From contig JAHQIY010000013.1 in the NCBI GenBank assembly GCA_019054805.1, forward strand, positions 1 to 64,000: 64,000 bases of DNA, given 5' to 3'. The notes beneath the pieces are model-generated. The model saw nothing but the letters and a program-made list of their open reading frames with translations. It was not told the DNA's origin and searched no databases. Origin of the DNA: Brachionus manjavacas (taxonomy: Eukaryota > Rotifera > Eurotatoria > Ploima > Brachionidae). The translations under genes and the position numbers were made by a program. The number at the start of each line of letters is the position of its first letter. Position 1 is the first letter of the stretch. Shown piece after piece: positions 30,001-40,585 of this stretch.

Positions 30001-33000
30001 TTAGTTTTCAAGTCACTGCAGAATGGTCAATTTTTTAGCTACGATAATGATTAATAGCTCAAATTCAAGAGCGCAAAAAGTTCTACATGATACAATTTAC
30101 AGGAGTCAAAAAAGTTAAAAGGACAAGATTTTAGGCGACTTCGAAAAAGAGCAAAAAACCCATTTTTTGACGTTTTTCAGATAGGTTTTTTGCAATGAAT
30201 TTTTCGAATTATGGAAAACCGAAGATACCACTAGATAGATCTTGAAATTTTCTTGCCTTTGGCTTTTACAGATCAAAAAAAGGTCAAAGATTCGAAAAGT
30301 TATGCACATGGGAAACTTGCAAGTGATTACCAGTCACTTAGTTTTCAAGTCACTGCAGAATGGTCAATTTTTTAGCTACGATAATGATTAATAGCTCAAA
30401 TTCAAGAGCGCAAAAAGTTCTACATGATACAATTTACAGGAGTCAAAAAAGTTAAAAGGACAAGATTTTAGGCGACTTCGAAAAAGAGCAAAAAACCCAT
30501 TTTTTGACGTTTTTCAGATAGGTTTTTTGCAATGAATTTTTCGAATTATGGAAAACCGAAGATACCACTAGATAGATCTTGAAATTTTCTTGCCTTTGGC
30601 TTTTACAGATCAAAAAAAGGTCAAAGATTCGAAAAGTTATGCACATGGGAAACTTGCAAGTGATTACCAGTCACTTAGTTTTCAAGTCACTGCAGAATGG
30701 TCAATTTTTTAGCTACGATAATGATTAATAGCTCAAATTCAAGAGCGCAAAAAGTTCTACATGATACAATTTACAGGAGTCAAAAAAGTTAAAAGGACAA
30801 GATTTTAGGCGACTTCGAAAAAGAGCAAAAAACCCATTTTTTGACGTTTTTCAGATAGGTTTTTTGCAATGAATTTTTCGAATTATGGAAAACCGAAGAT
30901 ACCACTAGATAGATCTTGAAATTTTCTTGCCTTTGGCTTTTACAGATCAAAAAAAGGTCAAAGATTCGAAAAGTTATGCACATGGGAAACTTGCAAGTGA
31001 TTACCAGTCACTTAGTTTTCAAGTCACTGCAGAATGGTCAATTTTTTAGCTACGATAATGATTAATAGCTCAAATTCAAGAGCGCAAAAAGTTCTACATG
31101 ATACAATTTACAGGAGTCAAAAAAGTTAAAAGGACAAGATTTTAGGCGACTTCGAAAAAGAGCAAAAAACCCATTTTTTGACGTTTTTCAGATAGGTTTT
31201 TTGCAATGAATTTTTCGAATTATGGAAAACCGAAGATACCACTAGATAGATCTTGAAATTTTCTTGCCTTTGGCTTTTACAGATCAAAAAAAGGTCAAAG
31301 ATTCGAAAAGTTATGCACATGGGAAACTTGCAAGTGATTACCAGTCACTAAGTTTTCAAGTCACTGCAGAATGGTCAATTTTTTAGCTACGATAATGATT
31401 AATAGCTCAAATTCAAGAGCGCAAAAAGTTCTACATGATACAATTTACAGGAGTCAAAAAAGTTAAAAGGACAAGATTTTAGGCGACTTCGAAAAAGAGG
31501 AAAAAACCCATTTTTTGACGTTTTTCAGATAGGTTTTTTGCAATGAATTTTTCGAATTATGGAAAACCGAAGATACCACTAGATAGATCTTGAAATTTTC
31601 TTGCCTTTGGCTTTTACAGATCAAAAAAAGGTCAAAGATTCGAAAAGTTATGCACATGGGAAACTTGCAAGTGATTACCAGTCACTAAGTTTTCAAGTCA
31701 CTGCAGAATGGTCAATTTTTTAGCTACGATAATGATTAATAGCTCAAATTCAAGAGCGCAAAAAGTTCTACATGATACAATTTACAGGAGTCAAAAAAGT
31801 TAAAAGGACAAGATTTTAGGCGACTTCGAAAAAGAGCAAAAAACCCATTTTTTGACGTTTTTCAGATAGGTTTTTTGCAATGAATTTTTCGAATTATGGA
31901 AAACCGAAGATACCACTAGATAGATCTTGAAATTTTCTTGCCTTTGGCTTTTACAGATCAAAAAAAGGTCAAAGATTCGAAAAGTTATGCACATGGGAAA
32001 CTTGCAAGTGATTACCAGTCACTAAGTTTTCAAGTCACTGCAGAATGGTCAATTTTTTAGCTACGATAATGATTAATAGCTCAAATTCAAGAGCGCAAAA
32101 AGTTCTACATGATACAATTTACAGGAGTCAAAAAAGTTAAAAGGACAAGATTTTAGGCGACTTCGAAAAAGAGCAAAAAACCCATTTTTTGACGTTTTTC
32201 AGATAGGTTTTTTGCAATGAATTTTTCGAATTATGGAAAACCGAAGATACCACTAGATAGATCTTGAAATTTTCTTGCCTTTGGCTTTTACAGATCAAAA
32301 AAGGTCAAAGATTCGAAAAGTTATGCACATGGGAAACTTGCAAGTGATTACCAGTCACTAAGTTTTCAAGTCACTGCAGAATGGTCAATTTTTTAGCTAC
32401 GATAATGATTAATAGCTCAAATTCAAGAGCGCAAAAAGTTCTACATGATACAATTTACAGGAGTCAAAAAAGTTAAAAGGACAAGATTTTAGGCGACTTC
32501 GAAAAAGAGCAAAAAACCCATTTTTTGACGTTTTTCAGATGTGTTTTTTTCAATGAATTTTTCGAATTATGGAAAACCGAAGATACCACTAGATAGATCT
32601 TGAAATTTTCTTGCCTTTGGCTTTTACAGATCAAAAAAAGGTCAAAGATTCGAAAAGTTATGCACATGGGAAACTTGCAAGTGATTACCAGTCACTTAGT
32701 TTTCAAGTCACTGCAGAATGGTCAATTTTTTAGCTACGATAATGATTAATAGCTCAAATTCAAGAGCGCAAAAAGTTCTACATGATACAATTTACAGGAG
32801 TCAAAAAAGTAAAAAGGACAAGATTTTAGGCGACTTCGAAAAAGAGCAAAAAACCCATTTTTTGACGTTTTTCAGATGTGTTTTTTTCAATGAATTTTTC
32901 GAATTATGGAAAACCGAAGATACCACTAGATAGATCTTGAAATTTTCTTGCCTTTGGCTTTTACAGATCAAAAAAAGGTCAAAGATTCGAAAAGTTATGC

Positions 33001-33666
33001 ACATGGGAAACTTGCAAGTGATTACCAGTCACTAAGTTTTCAAGTCACTGCAGAATGGTCAATTTTTTAGCTACGATAATGATTAATAGCTCAAATTCAA
33101 GAGCGCAAAAAGTTCTACATGATACAATTTACAGGAGTCAAAAAAGTTAAAAGGACAAGATTTTAGGCGACTTCGAAAAAGAGCAAAAAACCCATTTTTT
33201 GACGTTTTTCAGATAGGTTTTTCGCAATGAATTTTTCGAATTATGGAAAACCGAAGATACCACTAGATAGATCTTGAAATTTTCTTGCCTTTGGCTTTTA
33301 CAGATCAAAAAAAGGTCAAAGATTCGAAAAGTTATGCACATGGGAAACTTGCAAGTGATTACCAGTCACTAAGTTTTCAAGTCACTGCAGAATGGTCAAT
33401 TTTTTAGCTACGATAATGATTAATAGCTCAAATTCAAGAGCGCAAAAAGTTCTACATGATACAATTTACAGGAGTCAAAAAAGTTAAAAGGACAAGATTT
33501 TAGGCGACTTCGAAAAAGAGCAAAAAACCCATTTTTTGACGTTTTTCAGATAGGTTTTTTCAATGAATTTTTCGAATTATGGAAAACCGAAGATACCACT
33601 AGATAGATCTTGAAATTTTCTTGCCTTTGGCTTTTACAGATCAAAAAAGGTCCAAGATTCGAAAAG
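1..33666. repeat. Satellite array, homogenised part: 100 tandem units of about 337 bp
   Basis: The segment starting at position 1 with ttatgcacatgggaaac recurs every 337 bp, or 336 or 335 bp where an A-run is shorter, in the same orientation. Counting unit starts gives 100 full units here and 106 in the whole array. Units up to about 28616 differ almost only in three A-runs: a run of 7 or 6 before ggtcaaag, a run of 6 or 5 before ccc, and once (near 15296) a run of 6 or 5 before gttaaaagg. Rare other changes are seen near 23901, 24130 and 28604. From about 28950 base variants shared between some units appear (ttagtttt/taagtttt; a gtgttttttt variant near 29171, 32539 and 32877). Each unit has one ctgcag, one agatct and three ttcgaa. 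The minus strand of most units holds an open frame of about 64 codons ending in the same place; it is broken by one-base A-run changes and looks like chance read-through. A centromeric or heterochromatic role is possible but not shown. Confidence 0.98.
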
Positions 33667-35766
33667 TTATGCACATGGGAAACTTGCAAGTTATTTCCAG
33701 TGGCTAAGTTTTCAAGTCACTGCAGAATGGTCAATTTTTTAGCTACGATAATGATTAATAGCTCAAATTCAAGAGCGCAAAAAGTTCTACATGATACAAT
33801 TTACAGGAGTCAAAAAAGTAAAAAGGACAAGATTTTAGGCGACTTCGAAAAAGAGCAAAAAACCCATTTTTTGACGTTTTTCAGATAGGTTTTTTGCAAT
33901 GAATTTTTCGAATTATGGAAAACCGAAGATACCACTAGATAGATCTTGATATTTTCTTGCCTTTGGCTTTTACAGATCAAAAAAAGGTCAAAGATTTGAA
34001 AAGTTATGCACATGGGAAACTTGCAAGCTATTTCCAGTGACTAAGTTTTCAAGTCACTGCAGAATGGTCAATTTTTTAGCTACGATAATGATTAATAGCT
34101 CAAATTCATGAGCGCAAAAAGTTCTACATGAAACAATTTACAGGAGTCAAAAAAGTAAAAAGGACAAGATTTTAGGCGACTTCGAAAAAGAGCAAAAAAC
34201 CCATTTTTTGACGTTTTTCAGATAGGTTTTTTTCAATGAATTTTTCGAATTATGGAAAACCGAAGATACCACTAGATAGATCTTGAAATTTTCTTGCCTT
34301 TGGCTTTTACAGATCAAAAAAAGGTCAAAGATTTGAAAAGTTATGCACATGGGAAACTTGCAAGTGATTACCAGTCACTAAGTTTTCAAGTCACTGCAGA
34401 ATGGTCAATTTTTTAGCTACGATAATGATTAATAGCTAAAATTCATGAGCGCAAAAAGTTCTACATGAAACAATTTACAGGAGTCAAAAAAGTAAAAAGG
34501 ACAAGATTTTAGGCGACTTCGAAAAAGAGCAAAAAACCCATTTTTTGACGTTTTTCAAATAGGTTTTTTGCAATGAATTTTTCGAATTATGGAAAACCGA
34601 AGATACCACTAGATAGATCTTGAAATTTTCTTGTCTTTGGCTTTTACAGATCAAAAAAAGGTCAAAGATTCGAAAAGTCATGCACATGGGAAACTTGCAA
34701 GTCATTACCAGTGACTAAGTTTTCAAGTCACTGCAGAATGGTCAATTTTTTAGCTACGATAATGATTAATAGCTAAAATTCATGAGCGCAAAAAGTTCTA
34801 CATGATACAATTTACAGGAGTCAAAAAAGTAAAAAGGACAAGATTTTAAGCGACTTCGAAAAAGAGGAAAAAAACCCATTTTTTGACGTTTTTCAGATAG
34901 GTTTTTTGCAATGAATTTTTCGAATTATGGAAAACCGAAGATACCACTAGATAGATCTTGAAATTTTCTTGCCATTGGCTTTTACAGATCAAAAAAAAGG
35001 TCAAAGATTTGAAAAGTTATGCACATGGGAAACTTGCAAGTCATTACCAGTGACTAAGTTTTCAAGTCACTGCAGAATGGTCAATTTTTTAGCTACGATA
35101 ATGATTAATAGCTAAAATTCATGAGCGCAAAAAGTTCTACATGATACAATTTACAGGAGTCAAAAAAGTAAAAAGGACAAGATTTTAAGCGACTTCGAAA
35201 AAGAGCAAAAAACCCATTTTTTGACGTTTTTCAGATAGGTTTTTTGCAATGAATTTTTCGAATTATGGAAAACCGAAGATACCACTAGATAGATCTTGAA
35301 ATTTTCTTGCCATTGGCTTTTACAGATCAAAAAAAGGTCAAAGATTCGAAAAGTTATGCACATGGGAAACTTGCAAGTCATTACCAGTGACTAAGTTTTC
35401 AAGTCACTGCAGAATGGCCATTTTTTTGCTACGATAATGATTAATAGCTAAAATTCATGAGCGCAAAAAGTTCTACATGATACAATTTACAGGAGTCAAA
35501 AAAGTAAAAAGGACAAGATTTTAAGCGACTTCGAAAAAGAGCAAAAAACACATTTTTTGACGTTTTTCAGATAGGTTTTTTGCAATGAATTTTTCGAATT
35601 ATGGAAAACCGAAGATACCACTAGATAGATCTTGAAATTTTCTTGCCTTTGGCTTTTACAGATCAAAAAAAGGTCAAAGATTTGAAAAGTTATGCACATG
35701 GGAAACTTGCAAGCTATTTCCAGTGACTAAGTTTTCAAGTCACTGCAGAATGGCCATTTTTTTGCT
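33667..35766. repeat. Satellite array, diverged edge: six units plus a 77-bp partial unit
   Basis: The last six full units and the terminal fragment (35690-35766) carry many more substitutions than the rest. Examples are gattaccagtcac changed to tatttccagtggc or cattaccagtgac, caagagcgc to catgagcgc, gttaaaagg to gtaaaaagg, ttaggcgac to ttaagcgac, and agaatggtca to agaatggcca in the last two units. The repeat stops after tttttttgct at 35766, where the consensus would continue acgataatg, and unrelated AT-rich DNA begins. This is the classical pattern of a satellite boundary, where exchange and conversion homogenise units less than in the interior. No target-site duplication or terminal repeat is visible at the junction. 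Confidence 0.97.
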
Positions 35767-36132
35767 TTATTTATTAGATTTATTTTCATTTGAAAATGAC
35801 AAATTCTCTTTTCACCGAATAAAAAGAGAAATTAGGCTAGGGTAAGGATATGTAAAATTTTGCGTAAATGACAAAAAGTATATTTTATTTTCTAGATCAT
35901 GGCTAATATTAAATCTTTAAAAGTATTAAAAGAACATTCTTTTTGACTTTTACATTTCAAAAAGTATACAGAGTTTGATTTTTTTTTTTACTTAGGCGCT
36001 AATTTCATAATAAAAAGAACTTCTATTCATATAAGAGAGTTTATCTTTGGGTTCATTGTCAATTGGTACATTTTTCTTATCCCAAGTTAGTTTAGACATT
36101 TTGATAAAATGGCAGGAGGTTTAGTAAATATT
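35767..36132. other. AT-rich spacer between satellite and gypsy relic
   Basis: About 370 bp of unique-looking AT-rich DNA with no convincing open frame or satellite similarity. It could hold the worn 3' end of the neighbouring minus-strand gypsy element (end of integrase and LTR), but no integrase core or LTR was recognised. Confidence 0.5.
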
Positions 36133-36900
36133 TCAGCTGTGCAGCATTGGCAATTTGCAATTTGCTTTCTCTTGTTTTACTAATCTTTCAAGACCTGGAA
36201 ACCAAACCATTGATTTTAACAAGCTCTTGGTTTTCACAATACGAAGATGAGCCTCATGTGCAATTTTTACTGCTGTACCTTGCAATGACTTTGGTAGGAC
36301 TATTCTTCTGCTTCTTAAAATAAGTCCATTACCACTATAAGAAAATTCGTTCATTTGTTTGCTGAGCACACCAAGTCTTATACGGTCATCCCAATTAATG
36401 TAGACGTTATTCAGGGATGACTTAACAAATTGTATAAGATTGTCATCATTCATATCTTTTACTAGTTGTTCTCGGGTTATTAATCTAAGGATAGGAGTTT
36501 TCGCAACGAAATTACTGAATTCTTCGCTTAGCCACTCATCATTAAATTTACAATTCCGCTCTGGATGCCTAAATAAATAATCGGCTATATTTGAAGTTCC
36601 TGGACGAAAAACAACCTCGAAATCGAAGTTTGAAAGTCTGAGACCCCAACTCTCATTCCTTGCTTGTGATCTAGCACTCGAACCATTTAATATGAATTGT
36701 ACTGTTTTATTATCTGTAGCAAGTTTGAACTTTTTACCAAACTCAAAAATATAGAATATCTCGCAACCGTATACATACGATAAGATATCCTTTTAAACTT
36801 TAGCATATTTTCGTTCGAGCTCAGTTAACGTCCAACTAGCGTAAGCAACCGCTATTTTATTTTCTGGAACCTTCGGATCAATTTGAACCAAAAGCAAGTT
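36133..36900 (-). mobile_element. Ty3/gypsy relic: RNase H and integrase zinc-binding region
   Basis: On the minus strand one frame is open from about 36790 to 36133. It reads RNase H-like sequence: FGKKFKLATDNKTVQFI, then WGLRLSNFDFEVVFRPGTSN and IADYLFRHPERN, closely matching the gypsy pattern of TDHKPL-like, RWxLxLxxYDFxxxYRPG and NxADxLSRxP blocks. Downstream are LPKSLQ and AHEAHLRIVKTKSLLKSMVWFPG, the H-H half of the integrase H2C2 zinc-binding module. The cysteine half is garbled (ANCKLPM) before the stop, and no DDE core follows. Upstream (36900-36790), RNase H pieces such as VQIDPKVPENKIAVAYASWTLTELERKYAKV are readable, with a stop after the last of these. An intact element would continue into the integrase core. 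It is a decayed retrotransposon with no envelope gene visible. Confidence 0.9.
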
Positions 36901-37283
36901 AATCCCACTGGACTAGCATCTACAATTAGCTCAGTCTCCCAGTTAGGATCGAAATAAGCTATTGCTTCAGTGGACAACGATTGCTTATGTTTGTCAAGGG
37001 TGTCTTCATGCTCTTTCCTCCATTCCATCGTGTTCCCAAGATTACCCCGGGCGAGCTCACGTAAAGGTTCAGTGATGGTGCTAAAATTTAAAATAACTCT
37101 AACTGAGTATGTAGCTAAGCTCAGTAAGCTCTCAAATTATTTTTTTTCTCTCGGAGGTCCTAAGCTTCTAAGGGCTTTTACTTTCTCAGCACTGGGCGCA
37201 ACAACCTTTTCACTAAAGACCAGACCAAAGAATTCAATTTACCTCTTGGCGAATTCGCATTTGTTTAAATAAGCAGTCAAACT
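36895..37283 (-). mobile_element. Ty3/gypsy relic: C-terminal part of reverse transcriptase
   Basis: Minus-strand translation gives, in order, LTAYLNKCEFAK, IEFFGLVFSEKVVAPSAEKV, KALRSLGPPREK, SLLSLATYSVRVILNFSTIT, EPLRELARG, WRKEHEDTLDKHKQSLS and IAYFDPNWETELIVDASPVG. These are the conserved blocks from the end of the RT palm through the thumb/connection to the start of RNase H in Ty3/gypsy Pol. Two in-frame stops interrupt it (after CEFAKR and after PPREKK), and a frame change follows DASPVGL. The fingers and the catalytic YxDD box, which should lie upstream, are absent, so the copy cannot encode an active polymerase. Confidence 0.9.
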
Positions 37284-37551
37284 ACTTTTCGTTCAAGAAT
37301 TTTGTGTATTCGCTCACTACAATCTTCTTGTGTTCTCCCAAACACCAGTCTTTAAGCTCTTCCAACTTGAGTTCATCATTTGATCACAGTATTTTACTAT
37401 TGACGTCTCGTTTGTTAGAGCCCTCTGCTATTTGACTCAGTATTTCGCCATCTACGTCTTGAAACTCACAGTTCTTAGACAGGTCCCTTAGTCTAGTCGC
37501 ATATGAAACGATTGATTCACCATCTTCCTGTCTAGAATTCCTGAAAATGTG
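37282..37551 (-). mobile_element. Ty3/gypsy relic: gag (capsid-like) fragment
   Basis: Minus-strand translation reads HIFRNSRQEDGESIVSYATR, LRDLSKNCEFQDVDGEILSQ and, after a few residues and an in-frame TGA at 37384-37386, LKLEELKDWC. The Q-x-GES-hydrophobic-x-x-[FY]-x-x-RLR-x-L-[AS]-x-x-C-x-[FY] pattern is typical of gypsy-type Gag (Retrotrans_gag-like) capsid sequence. The frame runs to a TAG at 37282-37284 and is followed at once by RT thumb sequence. Protease and the first part of RT are therefore missing between gag and pol. Upstream, at 37560-37800, a less AT-rich stretch may be more of the same element but was not recognised. Confidence 0.8.
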
Positions 37552-38060
37552 TTAAAGGCTGCGAGCTCGACAACTATTATGACTAGCTTTGAACCACAAA
37601 CCAAGCGTATCTATAAATGGATACAAGCATATCCAAAAAAAGATACTCAACTTTTTTCACTACGTACTAAGGGTCTGTCAGACACTTCATCAGCTCTTGT
37701 TTGCAAGCCTCCTTGTCCCGGCCGCTAGGCATCTGCATCTTCACCGCCTCTCCTCTTTTCTCATCCGGACTTTGGACCCGCCGAAGGTAAAGTTAGCAGT
37801 GTTTTATTTTGATTTTAGAACATTATTTAATTTTATTTAAGTTTTTTTTTAAATAAATAAATTTAGAAGCCATCAATTCATCGCAGACAGAGTAGCATAC
37901 TAATTGAATGGGCTACCTGCACTTTTATTTAAAATCGTCGAATAACCCATTGGTTTTAATTGTTCATCTGATTCTCATATCAGATAGTAGTCTCACTTTC
38001 TTATTCTTATTCATTTATTTTTTTTTTATTTTTTTTTTAAGTATGAACTAGGAAAGTCTA

Positions 38061-38120
38061 GCTTAAAGGAAGGACTAAGATCCATTCCAAACCGACAGGG
38101 TAAAACCCGAACTAATAATA
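38061..38120 (+). repeat. Dispersed repeat, copy A
   Basis: The stretch starting gcttaaaggaaggactaag and continuing with ccattccaaaccgacaggg, then cccgaactaataat, aligns along its full length of about 60 bp with 47931-47990 and, with a small deletion, with 40445-40500. All three lie on the plus strand and follow an AT/T-rich run. No coding capacity; possibly the end of a short non-autonomous transposon or a retroelement tail. Confidence 0.7.
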
Positions 38121-39797
38121 ATAAAATAGATTTTAATTTGAGACTTGTACTTTTGGAAATATTTAAGCAATTTTGTCTACTAGAATATTTTTCCATTGTT
38201 TTAATAATCTTATATTCTAATTCGGTATTATCTGCGGCAGGATGTTTTTAACTGCTGCTCGAATCACGAAAACCTAGGAATTATTTAAATGCCGTACTAA
38301 ATTAATTTTGAAAATCATTTAAAATTCCGAACTTACATGCTAGATGCTATCAGATAAAGGAAATTTGTTATGTTTGAATTTAATAGTTCATTTGGCAAAA
38401 TTCCATTAAAAGTTCATTAAAAATTAATTGTATTCTAAGCATGCAAAAAGTTGATAATTTGTCACCAAATGGACTAGATGCGAGCAAATATTCAAATTAT
38501 TGGTTGAATGGATCGATTGGCCACAGTGGCATGTTGAGAAAAAAAAAGAAATTCTTAAGCCACAATAACAATGAGTTTATAGCCTTGGACGATAATTAAT
38601 TTCACTAATTTGGCATTATTGTGTCCCAAAAATTCCTTGCAATTAAATTTGACCCGTTTAGAACAAGTTTGATTAATTTGATTTTGATTTAACATTAAAC
38701 TGACCATTATTTCAAGTTTAACCCTATCAAAGCTGTACTAAAGAGCCTCAAATGAATACACCTCTTAATATTCAATTAAGGTCGCTGTTTATCGATTTGA
38801 TAGTGATTGATTTACAATACACTGTGCTTCCTGCTTTTTAACAAGGAGAAAATTATACACCACTAAATTGCTTGCAGTAAGATTTCCATTAGCATTGATA
38901 AGAACGCAGAAATTGACAGCTTATTTTCTCATAACACTTTGACATTCATTTAGCCCCATCTAATATCTAACAATAATAAATTACTTAGCTCAAATGTTTG
39001 GCCAAGTACTTAAGGGGTGATAATGCACTTTGCCAGGTAGAAGCCCTCGGGAGGTCTCAACTCAATTGCTTATCTGTATAATTAACACCAACATTGAGTC
39101 TTATCCGGATTGTATAACTTAATGAAGCATGTCACGATCAGCCCAACGCTTATCGTGTACCACTCGCTATGAATTCAAGAGTTGTCAGCTTTTAGCTCAC
39201 TAATTTTGAATGTGTGCTCGAGGGCTTTTCGAAATGGGCCAAGGGCTTCTGTGACGTGATTTACAAATTTAGAGTAACTTATCAAAACAGTTATTTACAT
39301 TTGAATAATTTCTTATAGTGATTAGAGGAATTTCAAGTGTGTGTAGACAAATCGACTATTCCAAGCTTACTTCGAGCTATTATTAACTATTTTAATCACA
39401 TTAATGAAAATGACTAATTAGATTTTAATTCAATTCGAAACAATACAATAGTCTTTTCAAGGATTTAATTATTAGTTTAAGAAATGTTCTCTATCACCAA
39501 GCAGTTATATGAACTTTTGCTTAATGAACCTTTTTTTTGACCTGCAAAAGAGGCTTTAATTAAAAAGCCGATAAAATTGGAGGCAACAATAACAACAAAA
39601 ACTCTTATTTAAAATATCAAATAGAAAAAATTTTGTGTTTGTATTTTTTTATTTGATGATGAATAAAAACAAGTCTAATTCTCAAGTCTCTAAGTAAATA
39701 AAAGTAATAAAATTATTGCATAAACAATGTGTGTTTATTCAAGGTTTTTAGCTTCCTTGTATGAAATTTTAATAACGTGTTCGAAGTAACAGTATTA

Positions 39798-39822
39798 AGC
39801 TAGATTCTCAGGGAATCTAGCT
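39798..39822. other. Perfect hairpin, 10-bp stem, 5-nt loop
   Basis: The arm AGCTAGATTC is followed by the loop TCAGG and the exact reverse complement GAATCTAGCT. It is more GC-balanced than its surroundings. Too short for a typical miRNA precursor; function unknown. Confidence 0.6.
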
Positions 39823-40444
39823 ACTCTTTTCGTTTTGTTTTATTAATCTTGTTTTAATAGCTTGTATGAGAAAAGCAATATAAAGCCTATTTGGTTCTCA
39901 ATTGATTGAGCATGTGTAGTTAAGCAAGTATTACGGATGAAAAGGTGATATATTAAAATCGGATTTTCACTAGTAATTTTTGTTAGCCTTCCGTTTTTTT
40001 TTTAATTAAAAATCTCAGCCTAATCTAGCAATTGAGCCTGATCGCAGATTGTATCGAATTGGAACAGTACCAATATTTAATTGCTATCTATCTTAAATTT
40101 TGCACTTGTATTATTATTTATCTTTACAGCTAATGATCTATTTAAAATTGCATTTAATGATTTTTTTTCTATAGCCAATCATCTCTGGCTCGATCATGAT
40201 TTTAAAGCTGCCAATCAATATTTTTTTGCACAAATAAATAAAAGATATCTAATTGAGAAAAAATAAAAACGAACTTGAAATCAATACAAAATGCATATTA
40301 TCACTGAAGAGATCTGAATTTTGATGCAAATAAGCGTCAGAAGTGGCGACAAAAATTTACTTCATTTTTTTAAATATTAAAAAAATAAATATTTTCTTTA
40401 GTTTTATTAGAAAAATAAATAAAAATTTAAATTTTAATACATTT

Positions 40445-40585
40445 GACTTAAAGGACTTAGTTCCGTTTCAACCTTGCCCTGGTATATTCTAAACTTGAGC
40501 ATACATATTTTTGATTAAAATAAAAATAAACTTCTAAGCACTTGGATGAAAGAAAAGACAATTCTAGTCCAACCTGCCAGTAATA
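40445..40585 (+). repeat. Dispersed repeat, copy C, with a possible partial copy D
   Basis: Copy C (40445-40500) reads gacttaaaggacttag, ttccgtttcaaccttgccc, tggtatattctaaact and matches copies A and B with a four-base deletion in the ggaagg part. About 45 bp further, 40543-40585 reads aaagaaaagacaattctag then tccaacctgccag, resembling the core of the same repeat more loosely. Copy C is clear; copy D is tentative. Confidence 0.55.

Noticed and set aside
153..35699. Recurring 64- to 106-codon frames on either strand of the satellite units
   Set aside because: The frames depend on A-run length and are lost or extended by one-base changes; composition is low-complexity and no family is recognisable. 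Repetition reflects the satellite, not a gene family.
1..35766. CRISPR-like or other bacterial repeat array
   Set aside because: There are no unique spacers between repeats; whole 337-bp units are tandem, and flanking genes are spliced animal genes.
36970..37272. 100-codon plus-strand frame
   Set aside because: It is the antisense of the clear gypsy reverse transcriptase fragment on the minus strand.
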